Origin: Saprolegnia diclina VS20
Lineage: Eukaryota > Oomycota > Saprolegniomycetes > Saprolegniales > Saprolegniaceae
DNA length: 64,000 nt
Reading direction: 5' to 3'
Assembly: GCF_000281045.1 (NCBI RefSeq)
Contig: NW_008246076.1
Coordinates: 23,511 to 87,510, forward strand
Both the position numbers and the translations under genes were made by a program. Below the pieces are notes generated by a model, which had not been told where the DNA came from, did not search any database, and saw only the letters and a list, made by a program, of their open reading frames with translations. The first letter of the stretch is position 1; each line of letters starts with the position of its first letter. Positions 21,107-31,306 of the stretch are shown here, piece by piece.

Positions 21107-21331
21107 GCGAGAAGATGTGAAATGAAGCAGGTCGGCGACGAATGACTCAGCCAGAGTGGGAGCGCGCTTGCCACGTGGTGGCCACCAGGCGCCAGAGACG
21201 GGCGCTGCAGTGTACTGTGTATGCTAGTGATAGAGCCCTACGCTCGTATTCTACGCAGCGATGGCCTCGAACAGTGTGTTCGCATGCGCCAGCCAACCCG
21301 TACAACCTGCAATACGTGTATGTTCATGGGC

Positions 21332-22564
21332 TTATCGTCGGCGGTCGTAGTCGCGGCTGCTCGAGCTGCGCTTGCTGCGGTCGCGAGAGCGCGAGCGGTC
21401 CCGCTTGCTGCGGTCACGGGACCGCGACCGGGATCTCGACCGACGGCTGCTGCGCGAGCTCCGGCTGTCGCCACGCCGCTTATCGTCGTCTCGGCGCTTG
21501 TCATCGTCGCGACGCTTGTCATCATGCCGGTCACGGTCTGTCCATTTCGTCAGAAGCTGTCACATACCGTCACAAGAGTCGTACCGCGAGAGCGCGACCG
21601 ACCCCGCGAATCGCTCCGGGACGACTTGTCGTTGCGGGCCGACGACCCCGACTTGTACCCGTCTTTGCGATCGTCGGACGAGCCGCCTGGATGCGTCGGC
21701 GGCGCACGCATGTGCCATGGCGGCGGCTGGTGCCACGGCGGCGGCGGCCCCCGGGGCGGGTACATCGGGCCGCGAGGACCACCCTGGCCCATCATGCGGA
21801 AACCAGGGTCCGACATGGCGGACGCGGCCTTGAGCGCCGCCGCCGCCTTCTCCTTCTCCTCCGCTTCCTTTTCCTGCGTCTTTTGATAAGCAAGCTCGCG
21901 CCGCTTCTGGAGCTGCTTGGCGCAGTAGTCCTACATTCGGCGCATGAGCACACAGAGACACTCGTGGATGGCGAAGCGTACGCGCCATGATGCTTCGTCA
22001 AAGCCGTAGTTGAAGTAGTCGGAGATATCGACGCCCGGCTTGCGCCATGGCTTTTCTTCGAGCTGGTCAATGTCGACGTCAAAGGCCGTGCGCCGACCGC
22101 CGATTCCGAGCAGCGAGAGCTCCTCGAACGTCGGCTCGTATTGCTATGTATCAAATAAGCCACCGATACTTGGGTTGAGAAGGGCGTACGTCGCCAGGGT
22201 TGCGCGGCTGCAGCGGCGGCGTGCTCAGCGGATGCTCGTCGCGCACGTACTGGTTGCCACCGCGCACGAAGCGGAGCTTGCTCGACTTGGATGGCGACTC
22301 TTCCGTTTCTTTGAGCACGATCGCGATGCCTTCGTCCTCATCCTCATCGTCGTCCTCGTCCTCGTCGTCTTGGGCGGCGGTGGCCTCGGCGGCACCAGCA
22401 GCGGCGTCCGTCACGGTCACGGTCCCGTACAGCGGCTCGTCGTCTTCCTCTTCTTCGTCATCGACGACGATAGCCGGCGCCTCGGCGCGGGCCGTGGGCG
22501 CGGCCGTGGGCGCGGCCGTGGGCAGGACGTCGTCGCCGAACTCTTCGTCGTACTCTTCGTCCAT
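21332..22564 (-). CDS. FIP1: Fip1-type pre-mRNA 3'-end processing factor
   Basis: Four exons: 22564-22190, 22143-21982, 21930-21585 and 21537-21332, with GT..AG introns of 46-51 bp. The protein starts [12 protein letters not shown] and has a long acidic N-terminal region. It then carries the conserved Fip1 motif [25 protein letters not shown]; the W-R-D-Y-C join is produced by splicing, which supports that junction. Next is a Pro-rich segment ([19 protein letters not shown]), and last an Arg/Ser/Asp tail of alternating RD/RS repeats ending DYDRRR. Fip1 links poly(A) polymerase to CPSF. The acidic N-terminus, Fip1 motif, Pro-rich and RS/RD tail order matches animal FIP1L1. Confidence 0.9.
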
Positions 22565-23342
22565 GCTGCTGCTGCTCGACCGCGGGATCGATCGAGTCCG
22601 GTACCCCTGGTCCAAACCTGTCACACTGCATACGCGTATCACATTAAAGAGGTTTATCGGTGCCAGCGTATTCCCTTGATACAAGAACACGTTAGTCCAT
22701 TTTATTGCAGCATACAAAAACCAAGACATTCACCTCGGTTCTGCGGGCCGTCCAGACAGCGCCACGCGATCGCAGTGCAAGCACAGACCTACTGCCTCTA
22801 CCCCTATATATGAGGTCGATGCTGCGGCACGTCTCTTCGCAGTCGACGTCAGGGACCTATATCGGTGTTGCGCCCGCTAAAAAATATCCAAAATATTACA
22901 TCGTGACCAATCTACATGAAATAGTGTTATGTGGTACCCTTGAATCCTTTTTTCTTGGCACCGAAGGCTGCCTGCGGCCTGCGCGCACATTCTATCAATG
23001 CAGTAACGCATGGGCATATCCTAGTCATGGCCAGCAGCCCGCCAAACGCTTGCACGGGTCGATGCGGGCGCTGGGGGATGGACACACTATTTCGGGTGAA
23101 GTGCAAGAGCCAATCGGGGGGCGGGATATCCGTACAAATCGGCGTATCCGGCGCCGTCCTATTGTTGGTGGTCCGCGGTCCAAGTATTGGTGACCAATCA
23201 ATTGGAGCGAATCCGGGCGGTGGCAACCGGGGTCATTTACTTTCGTAAAACCTTCTTTGCTTCAGGTAGACGACGTCATGGGCAAGGCGCCATGGAGATG
23301 CGAGAGGCAGGATGATGCTGAGCTGTATGTGTGTGTAGTAAG
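22565..23342. other. Divergent intergenic region between Fip1 and eL21, about 780 bp
   Basis: The upstream regions of two divergently transcribed housekeeping genes meet here. It contains AT-rich stretches (AAAAATATCCAAAATATTAC near 22880). No convincing ORF. Confidence 0.5.
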
Positions 23343-23825
23343 ATGCCCCACTCCTTTGGTACCCGCGCGCGCACGCGCCACATGTTCGCCCGCTCGTTCC
23401 GCCAGCGCGGTATGATCAAGATGTCGACGTACCTTCGCACGTTCAAGGTCGGCGACTACGTCGATGTCAAGGCCAACGGCGCGGTCCACAAGGGCATGCC
23501 CCACAAGTTCTACCACGGCCGCACCGGCCGCGTGTACAACGTGACGAAGCGCGCCGTCGGCGTCCGCGTCAACAAGGTGGTCGGCAACCGCATCATCCAC
23601 AAGCACATCAACGTGCGCGTGGAGCACGTGCACGCCTCCAAGTGCCGCCAGGATTTCCTCGACCGCGTCAAGGCCAACGAAATCAAGAAGAAGGAGGCCC
23701 GCGTCACGGGTGTCCGCCTCCAGATCAAGCGTCTGCCCGCGCAGCCCAAGGGCGCCTACACCTTGAAGACCAAGGGTGTGATCCCCACGACGCTCGCGCC
23801 CCAGCCCTTCGTCGACCTCATGTAA
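23343..23825 (+). CDS. RPL21: 60S ribosomal protein L21 (eL21)
   Basis: Intronless, 160 aa, the usual family length. It begins MPHSFGTRARTRHMFARSFR and contains MSTYLRTFKVGDYVDVKANG, VHKGMPHKFYHGRTGRVYNV, GNRIIHKHINVRVEHVHASK and RVKANEIKKKEA, all conserved eL21 blocks, closest to the plant/stramenopile style of N-terminus. The ATG at 23343 is chosen because it gives the family N-terminus directly. Confidence 0.97.
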   Translation: MPHSFGTRARTRHMFARSFRQRGMIKMSTYLRTFKVGDYVDVKANGAVHKGMPHKFYHGRTGRVYNVTKRAVGVRVNKVVGNRIIHKHINVRVEHVHASKCRQDFLDRVKANEIKKKEARVTGVRLQIKRLPAQPKGAYTLKTKGVIPTTLAPQPFVDLM

Positions 23826-25240
23826 ATTGAGTTTGGCGACGATCGAAAGGGTTGGGTGTAGCCACGGCCGCACGCAAAGCAGGAAGGAGAGCACGACTGC
23901 AACCGTAAACACGAACTTGCGTTTTGCGATAACACTACTTATGTCCACCACGCGTCCCTGTCCTCAGTCGACCTGCCCGAGAGACCCTCCTGCGCGTCGG
24001 CCTCATCGCTCGCACGGTGACGAGTGTACTTATGAACGGGCGCATCCCACACTGCCGAGGCCACGAGCAATGGGCGAGAGCGACCATGGGAGCTCCTGAC
24101 GCATCGCTGGTTACTCGTACACGCCAATGGCCAAGGCTGTGGGCCATGGGCGATCTACACCGAAAGAGATTACGACTGTGGGCCGACAAGCGGCGGCCAA
24201 GGACCCGTAGTGCTACCCACCACGCTTCAGAGGTTTGGACGCTGGTCTGTTCAAGGCCAAGGCTCACCACGCCGTACCTCGGCAGTGGCAACATCCTAAT
24301 CGACAGCACCCCTTCTCGCAGCACATGACCGGCAAAGTCGCTGGGTGCCTCCATAGCACAGCGAGCGCAGCCGCGACGTCGTGGTCGCATGGACAAGCGC
24401 TACTGCTGCATCGCGCGAGTCGTAGCACGCTTCCTGGATATGCGCACTAAGATCTGGATCGCTTGAAGCTCTGGATCGTGGTCGTCCAAGCTTATTTGCC
24501 GCTTGATCGTCGTCGTCCGTCGCGGCAACTGCGGCCACCCGCTGCGAAATGCGTCGGCCGTGGCGCCCGGATATGCGACCGAGTGATATTCTGTGGTCGC
24601 TATCACCTCTCACGCCGCTGTTTTGGACCCCCCACCCCGCCCCGACACGCTCGATTGGCTCAGTTTAATACATCTGGCCGGCCACGACCCCATATCGCCT
24701 CGCTCTCGAGGGACTCAGCACAGAATCGGTCGCAGTGCAGACTCGGTACACGCGAGCTCCTCCTACAGACTCGAAGCGCGTTCCTCGCACCGCGTCTGGA
24801 CGTAAACGGCAGACCACCCGATCCGTACCGTAGTATCTGGTGGCCACGAGGCTGAGCCAACCAGAGTGGGATGCACTTCTATCCAAACCAGAAGTGTGGC
24901 TGCGAGATTCACCAGGCGACGACGGCGTTGGCTGGCTTGCCGCTCATCGCAACCAACTAGAGCCTTCGTCATCTCTGCATGGCTCGTACAGTACTTGGCC
25001 TCGGTGCAAACTGCCTGCCGATCCTGCTCGCGCAGGCAGGAGGGACGGCCGAGGAAGCCGCCATCGCAGATCGGGCTGTGCGGGTTGTCATTTGAGGCCC
25101 CCCCACCCCTTGCCATACAAACACCAAGTCATGTTGAAAGTTCAACCTGGGGCTCGTCCGGATACGCGGTATCCGGCGCCTCCTGAGTGGGTTGGGATCC
25201 ACTTTGGAATTTCACGTCGAGCGGGCAAGCAGCTGTGAAG
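23826..25240. other. Intergenic, about 1.4 kb
   Basis: No recognisable gene. Short ORFs occur in all frames without family motifs or a consistent reading frame. The last part is the glucan synthase 5' flank, with a C-rich stretch (GGCCCCCCCACCCC near 25095). Confidence 0.5.
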
Positions 25241-28200
25241 ATGAGCTCCATGAGTCCTGCGCTCGAGACGCAGAAGGAGCTCTACGACGAGGCCATGCTG
25301 CACGTGAACGCGGGCGTCGCCGCCCAGAGCGGCGAGGACAAGGCGGCCGCGGAGAAGGAGTTCGCTTCGGCCATCGAGGTCATGGAGCGGGCGCTCGCCA
25401 TGGACTTCTCGCACGAAGAGAAGGAAGCGAGCATGCGCTTGGCCAACAAGATGGGCCGATACATGACGATGATCAAGAGCCAGCGCGGCAAGGGCGACGG
25501 GAAGGGCGCCACCGCGCGCTACAACATCCTCGACATGGAGAACCTCCCGGCGCGGTATTCGCCCGTGACGAACGCGCTCATGACGTCGCCGACGCATGGC
25601 AATGTCTTCGAGTCGCTCAAGAACATCTTTGGCTTCCAGGAGAACAACGTCAAGAACCAGCGCGAGCACGTGACCTTGCTCCTGACCAACTACAAGGAGC
25701 AGTTCGAGACGCCGCTCGCGACGCCGCTCGAGTCGTCCAAGAAGAGCAAGAAGACCGACGTCGTGGCCCCGCTGCCTGCGGACGCGGCTGAGGCCACCAA
25801 GCTCGCGATCGAGAAGCTGCACACGCGCCTCTTTGACAACTACGGCAAGTGGTGCAAGTACCTCAAGCAGACGCCGGCCTTCTCCAAGGAGCCGCTTGTC
25901 GACATTGTGCTCTTCTTCCTCATGTGGGGCGAGGCCGGCAACTTCCGCCAGACGCCGGAGCTGCTCTGCTTCCTCTTCCACTCGCTCCTCCCGACCGCGA
26001 CGCCCAACTCGTCGCCCAAGGAAGCGGGGACGTACCTCGCGACGATCATCCGCCCGATCTACGCCGAAGTCAAGAAGGACAACGACAAGAAGACACCGCT
26101 CGGGCAGCGCGCGCCCCACAAGGAGATCCGAAACTACGACGACTTTAACGAGTTCTTCTGGACGGCCAAGTGCCTCAAGTTTGACGCGACCAACATCGCG
26201 ACGGCGCTCGGGTCGCTCAACAAGAAGGGTCAACCCCAGGACGCGCCCAAGACGTTCGTCGAGACGCGGTCGTGGGTCCGTGCGCTCTGGTCGTTCCGGC
26301 GCATCTTCCTCTTCAACCTCTGCCTCTTCATCGCCACGGTCGGCTTGGCGGTCAACGTGACGCTCTACTGCCCCGAGTCGCCCATTATGTACGGCCCGGA
26401 CCTCGGGAAGGAGGCCACGATCCTCGGGAAGCTCTACTACAAGCCGCGCCTCTCGTACAACATGAACGACGACTTTGAGGTCGAGACGTGCAACCTCCCG
26501 AAGCTCGCAACGTGTCTCGGTGTGACCAACTACGTGCCGTACACGACGTTCCAGTACCTCCCGGAAGACATGAAGATGCTCATGGCCGACATCCCGTTCC
26601 AGCCGTGCCTCGAGCTCCTCGGCGGTCGCTGCAGCTGCTACCTCGAGACGCTCAAGGACTGCTTCTCGCAGAAGGGCACGTCGGTCGTCTACGACCTCTC
26701 GGACCCGAGCGCGATCTCGAGCATCAAGTACGACCAGGCCACGTGCATGCCAGCGTACTACAAGGCGGCGCTCGACGTCATCAACAACGCCGGCAACGGC
26801 AAGCTCAACTGCGCCGCGTGCACGTTCCCGGCAACGGACATGCCGACCAAGCTGCCGGCGTTCTTGCTCGGACTCGTCGACTTTGGCCGCACGGACATGG
26901 GGCCCCTCATCTTCCTCGGTGGCGCAGCCGTCTTTGCCTTGTTTGTCGCGGGCGAGGTCGTCAACCGCCTCTTTTCGGGCCTCTTGATCGGGTACGTGGG
27001 CCGGAACCTCCCGGTCCCGTGGTCGGCGTGGTGCCGCTACAGCTGCTTCTGGCTCTTCATGTTCACCGTCAAGCTCCTCTTCGACTACAACTTCATGGTC
27101 AAGAACCTCGTCGAGACGTCGCTCATGATTTGGCTCTCGGACCCGACGCAGTACCTCCAAGTGTCGCACTTTATGGTGCAGAAGAGCTACCACAACATCA
27201 TCTACATCGTGTTCCTCTGGCTGCCGGCGGTCATCGTCTTCTTCTACGACTGCCAGATCTTCTACGCCATGTTCTCGGTCGTCTTTGGCTCGATCCGCGG
27301 CTTCAACCTCCGCATTGGCGAGCTCCGCTCGTTCCGCATCTTGCGCCAAGCGTTCAAGTCGATTCCCAAGATGTTCAACAAGAAGCTCGTGCCCAATGAC
27401 GCCGAGGTCGAGGTCTCGAAGGCCAAGCAGGAAGAGAAGAAGAAGAAGGTGTCGGCCAAGGAGAAGGAGGCCGCCGAAGAGCACGCGCTCGAGATCAAGG
27501 CGCAGCTGTACCAAGGCGGGGACGCGCTCACCAACATCTCGATGCACAAGTCGTTCGGGCACGTCTCTGGTATTGACGGCAAGGAGTTTGAGCGCGTGTA
27601 CCCGTTCGCGATGGCGTGGAACCGCTGTCTGAGCTCGATGCGCGAGGCCGACGTCATCAACAACCGCGAACTCAACGTGTTGAGCTACCTCATCGACGGC
27701 CACGACACGGACGAAGCCCGCTTGTATCCGCCGGCGTTCCTCACGGCCGGGAAGCTCGACGAGTCCCTCGACATCATCTCCGACTGCGCGGCCATCTACG
27801 ACAAGCTCAAGAGCGACAAGAAGAAGGAGTCGGCGCTCGACAAGGTCGAAGCCGCGATGCGCGAGCGTCTCAAGAAGGACGACTTGCGCATCGAAGCCTG
27901 CCTCGGCTCGTACAAGTTTACGGTCCGCGTCCTCAAGGTGCTGCTCGGCGACGCGCACGCCGACATGGCGCCGTGCTACGACTTTATCGAGGAGGCGGTG
28001 CACACGCACGCGATCCTCAAGGGCCTCAACGTCTCGGGCCTCCACGCGCTCCGGACGGCCGCAAGTGTGGCCATGAAGGCGATCGCCGATGCGCCGAAAG
28101 CTGCGAAAAGCGACTCGCTTACGTTCCAGCGCGCCCTGTACCGCGTCATTGACGCCGTCGAGCAGCTCCTCGTGCAGCTCAAGAAGGTGCTCTCCAAGCA

Positions 28201-31171
28201 GGAGGCGCTCGCCAAGGTGCTCAACGACACGCCGCTCAAGCCCAACTCGTTCTTTATCGCGGCCGACCCGACGCACGAGTATGCGACTCGTCAGCTCAAC
28301 GCGCTCATTAGCGACAAGCAGACCATGGCGATCGTCTCGCGCGCGTACCAGCTGTTGACGGTCGACAACTTTGACGCGGAGCCGCGCTCGGAAGAGGGCC
28401 AGCGCCGCCTCCGGTTCTTCTCCAACTCGCTCTTCATGGAGATGCCGGACGCGCAGTCGGTGAAGAAGATGCACTCGCTCTCGGTGGCGACGCCGTACTA
28501 CTCGGAGATCGTCCTGTACTCGATGAAGGACCTCCTCGTGACGGAGGGCAAGGGCGGCGAGACCAAGCTGCTCTACTACCTGCAGACGGTGTACCGCGAC
28601 GAGTGGGAGCACTTTTTGGAGCGTCTCGGCGTCTCGAACGAGAAGGACGCGATCGCCAAGAGCCCGGAGGAAGTCCAGCTCTGGGCGTCGTACCGCGGCC
28701 AGACGCTCGCGCGCACGATCCGCGGCATGATGTACAACGAAGAAGCGATCCGGTTCCTCTACTGGCTCGAGCTCGGCCACCACAAGGCGTCCGATGAGCT
28801 CAACAAGGAACTCGATGAGATGGTCGCGCTCAAGTTCAACTACGTCGTGACGTGCCAGATCTACGGCAAGCAGAAGGAAGAGGACAAGCAGCAGGCCAAG
28901 GACATCGACTACCTCCTCAAGAAGCACCCGTCGCTCCGCGTCGCGTACGTCGACGGGCCCAAGAAGATGAAGGAGGGCCCGCCCAAGTACTTTTCGTGTC
29001 TCGTGCGCTCGACCAAGGACGAGGACAAGGTCACGGAAGTCTACCGCATCGAGCTGCCGGGCGACCCGATCATTGGCGAAGGCAAGCCGGAGAACCAGAA
29101 CCACGCGGTCGTCTTCTCGCGCGGCGAGCTCATCCAGTGCGTCGACATGAACCAGGACGGCTACTTTGAGGAGTGCCTCAAGATGCCCAACCTCCTCGCG
29201 ACCGTCGACCGACCGGAGCACAAGAACTCGCCGCTCACGATCATCGGCTTCCGCGAGTACGTCTTCACGGGCGCCGTCTCGAACCTCGCGTCGTTCATGC
29301 AGATCCAGGAGCTCTCATTCGTCTCGCTCGGCCAGCGCATGCTCGCGCACAACTACGTGCGCCAGCACTACGGGCACCCGGATATCTTCGACAAGATGTT
29401 CGCCATGGGCACGGGCGGCACGGCCAAAGCGTCGCGCGGGATCAACCTCTCGGAGGACATTTTCGCCGGCTTCAACTCGACGCTCCGCGGCGGCCGCGTC
29501 TCGCACGAAGAGTTCATCCAAGTGGGCAAGGGCCGCGATGTCGGCATGCAGCAGCTCGCGCTCTTCGAGGCCAAGCTCTCGTCCGGCGCCGGCGAGTGCG
29601 TCACGTCCCGGGACGTGATGCGCATGGCCAACCGCCTCGATTTCTTCCGCCTCAACTCGTGGTTCTACGGCAACCTCGGCTGGTACTTTACGCAGACGAT
29701 GACCGTCTTTGGCGTCTACTTCTTCATCTACGGCAAGATCTACTTTGCGCTCTCTGGTATGGACGCGTTCTACCTCCAGCTCGGCCGCATGGGCATCTCG
29801 GGCGTCCTCAACACGTCGTGGGCGCTGCAGTTTGGCTTCTTGCTGGTCGTGCCCGTCATTGGTGTCGTCGGCGTCGAGCGCGGCTTCCGCCACGGTATCA
29901 CGTTCCTCTTTTGGAACGTCATGACGCTCGGGCCGCTCTTCTTTACGTTCCAAATGGGCAACCGCATGCACTACTTTGACCGGACGCTCATCCACGGCGG
30001 CGCCAAGTACCGCGCGACCGGTCGCGGCTTCACGATCAAGCACGAGAAGTTCGCCGAGCTCTTCCGGTTCTACGCGTTCAGCCACTTTTACCGCGGCGTC
30101 GAGCTCATGTTCTTGCTCGTGCTCTTTGCGATCTACGGCACGTTCAACTGGTGCAACTGCTCGTGGCAGCAGGACATTACGTTCTACAACGGCGTCGAGC
30201 CGCTCCCGTACGAGTGGCAGGCGCGCTGCTACGCCAACTGGTACCAGCAGTGTGTGCTTCCGACCAACCAGAACTACGGCGTCATGAGCTACTCGCTCTG
30301 GCTCATCGCGGCCACGTGGGTCTGGTCGCCGTTCATCTTCAACCCGAGCGCGTTCGACTGGGACTTTGTCATTGCCGGCTACCGCGACTGGCAAAACTGG
30401 CTCGAGACGAAAAACGACTCGGCCGAGTCGTGGTTTGGGTGGTGGTCGGCCGAGCTCGAGTACCTCGAGCACTCGACGGCGTTCTCGCGCTTCGTGATGT
30501 TTGTGCGCAAGACGCGCTTCCTCCTCGTGGCGTTTGGCTTGTACCTCCAGCTCGCGTACCGCCTCTTTTACAAGGACCAGCACACGACCGTCGCGCAGGG
30601 CAACCCGATGCTCCCGTACATCCTCGCCGGCGCCAGCGTCGTCTTTTTGATTCTCTTTGCGTGCGTCGCGTACGTGGCGAGCCGCGTGACCAAGAAGATG
30701 ACGATGAAGCAGCGCAAGCTCCGCAAGATCAAGTTCAACCTCTCGGCAATCGGTCTCATCCTCTTGATCGGGTCGCTCATGTACTTGTCCGTGACGCACC
30801 TCGCCGAGATCGTCGTCATCCTCGCACTCGTGCTCTACTGGTTCCTCCAGTACACGATCTGCCGCCTCAAGCAGCACCACGTCATCATGGTCAACATCGC
30901 CAAGGGCTTTGACATCGTCATTGGCTGGATCGTCTTTGGCCCGATCCTCTTCATCTCGATGTTCATGCCCTTCCTCGCTGCCTTCCAGCAGCGCGTCATG
31001 TTCAACTCGGCGTTCACGTCCGGTCTCGAGGTGCACAAGCTCCTCGGGAACGAAGTCGCGAACGAGGTGACGGCGCTGCAGCCCGCGCCGGTCGCCGACA
31101 AGCCCAAGGTCAAGGCCACCAAGAAGAAGAAGACGGACGAACCGACGCCGACGAGCTACGGCGCCATCTAA
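25241..31171 (+). CDS. (1,3)-beta-glucan synthase catalytic subunit, GT48 (FKS/callose synthase type)
   Basis: One uninterrupted 1,976-aa ORF. The FKS1 domain-1 region lies at residues 190-255 (DNYGKWCKYLKQTPAF, VLFFLMWGEAGNFRQTPELLCFLF). A first group of membrane helices follows at about 350-700, then a lysine/glutamate-rich linker near 725. The large GT48 region has TPYYSEIVLYS (about 1083), KLLYYLQTVYRDEWEHFLER, ASYRGQTLARTIRGMMY (about 1149), YGHPDIFDKMFAMGTGG and SEDIFAGFNSTLRGG (about 1373-1410). A second multispan domain completes the protein. It polymerises UDP-glucose into (1,3)-beta-glucan at the plasma membrane, the main oomycete wall polymer. The ATG at 25241 is the first in frame. 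The absence of introns in a 6-kb gene stands out beside its neighbours. Confidence 0.96.
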   Translation: MSSMSPALETQKELYDEAMLHVNAGVAAQSGEDKAAAEKEFASAIEVMERALAMDFSHEEKEASMRLANKMGRYMTMIKSQRGKGDGKGATARYNILDMENLPARYSPVTNALMTSPTHGNVFESLKNIFGFQENNVKNQREHVTLLLTNYKEQFETPLATPLESSKKSKKTDVVAPLPADAAEATKLAIEKLHTRLFDNYGKWCKYLKQTPAFSKEPLVDIVLFFLMWGEAGNFRQTPELLCFLFHSLLPTATPNSSPKEAGTYLATIIRPIYAEVKKDNDKKTPLGQRAPHKEIRNYDDFNEFFWTAKCLKFDATNIATALGSLNKKGQPQDAPKTFVETRSWVRALWSFRRIFLFNLCLFIATVGLAVNVTLYCPESPIMYGPDLGKEATILGKLYYKPRLSYNMNDDFEVETCNLPKLATCLGVTNYVPYTTFQYLPEDMKMLMADIPFQPCLELLGGRCSCYLETLKDCFSQKGTSVVYDLSDPSAISSIKYDQATCMPAYYKAALDVINNAGNGKLNCAACTFPATDMPTKLPAFLLGLVDFGRTDMGPLIFLGGAAVFALFVAGEVVNRLFSGLLIGYVGRNLPVPWSAWCRYSCFWLFMFTVKLLFDYNFMVKNLVETSLMIWLSDPTQYLQVSHFMVQKSYHNIIYIVFLWLPAVIVFFYDCQIFYAMFSVVFGSIRGFNLRIGELRSFRILRQAFKSIPKMFNKKLVPNDAEVEVSKAKQEEKKKKVSAKEKEAAEEHALEIKAQLYQGGDALTNISMHKSFGHVSGIDGKEFERVYPFAMAWNRCLSSMREADVINNRELNVLSYLIDGHDTDEARLYPPAFLTAGKLDESLDIISDCAAIYDKLKSDKKKESALDKVEAAMRERLKKDDLRIEACLGSYKFTVRVLKVLLGDAHADMAPCYDFIEEAVHTHAILKGLNVSGLHALRTAASVAMKAIADAPKAAKSDSLTFQRALYRVIDAVEQLLVQLKKVLSKQEALAKVLNDTPLKPNSFFIAADPTHEYATRQLNALISDKQTMAIVSRAYQLLTVDNFDAEPRSEEGQRRLRFFSNSLFMEMPDAQSVKKMHSLSVATPYYSEIVLYSMKDLLVTEGKGGETKLLYYLQTVYRDEWEHFLERLGVSNEKDAIAKSPEEVQLWASYRGQTLARTIRGMMYNEEAIRFLYWLELGHHKASDELNKELDEMVALKFNYVVTCQIYGKQKEEDKQQAKDIDYLLKKHPSLRVAYVDGPKKMKEGPPKYFSCLVRSTKDEDKVTEVYRIELPGDPIIGEGKPENQNHAVVFSRGELIQCVDMNQDGYFEECLKMPNLLATVDRPEHKNSPLTIIGFREYVFTGAVSNLASFMQIQELSFVSLGQRMLAHNYVRQHYGHPDIFDKMFAMGTGGTAKASRGINLSEDIFAGFNSTLRGGRVSHEEFIQVGKGRDVGMQQLALFEAKLSSGAGECVTSRDVMRMANRLDFFRLNSWFYGNLGWYFTQTMTVFGVYFFIYGKIYFALSGMDAFYLQLGRMGISGVLNTSWALQFGFLLVVPVIGVVGVERGFRHGITFLFWNVMTLGPLFFTFQMGNRMHYFDRTLIHGGAKYRATGRGFTIKHEKFAELFRFYAFSHFYRGVELMFLLVLFAIYGTFNWCNCSWQQDITFYNGVEPLPYEWQARCYANWYQQCVLPTNQNYGVMSYSLWLIAATWVWSPFIFNPSAFDWDFVIAGYRDWQNWLETKNDSAESWFGWWSAELEYLEHSTAFSRFVMFVRKTRFLLVAFGLYLQLAYRLFYKDQHTTVAQGNPMLPYILAGASVVFLILFACVAYVASRVTKKMTMKQRKLRKIKFNLSAIGLILLIGSLMYLSVTHLAEIVVILALVLYWFLQYTICRLKQHHVIMVNIAKGFDIVIGWIVFGPILFISMFMPFLAAFQQRVMFNSAFTSGLEVHKLLGNEVANEVTALQPAPVADKPKVKATKKKKTDEPTPTSYGAI

Positions 31172-31306
31172 GCTCGTTTTGCCAATACATGTCTTTTGCA
31201 TGTCGCCACTTCAAGTCTAGGACGTTGCAGCTTCCACTCTAGGATTCGATGGCGGTTACGCCCTTATTTGAGGGCGACCGTTGGGAAAGGCCGGGCAGAA
31301 ACCAGG

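Noticed and set aside
25142..29221. 1,359-codon open frame on the minus strand
   Set aside because: It is exactly antisense to the glucan synthase. Strong third-position GC bias in one strand keeps the opposite frame open. Its product is Leu/Arg/Val/His/Glu-rich with no family motif.
29315..31201. 628-codon minus-strand open frame
   Set aside because: Antisense shadow of the glucan synthase 3' half, for the same compositional reason.
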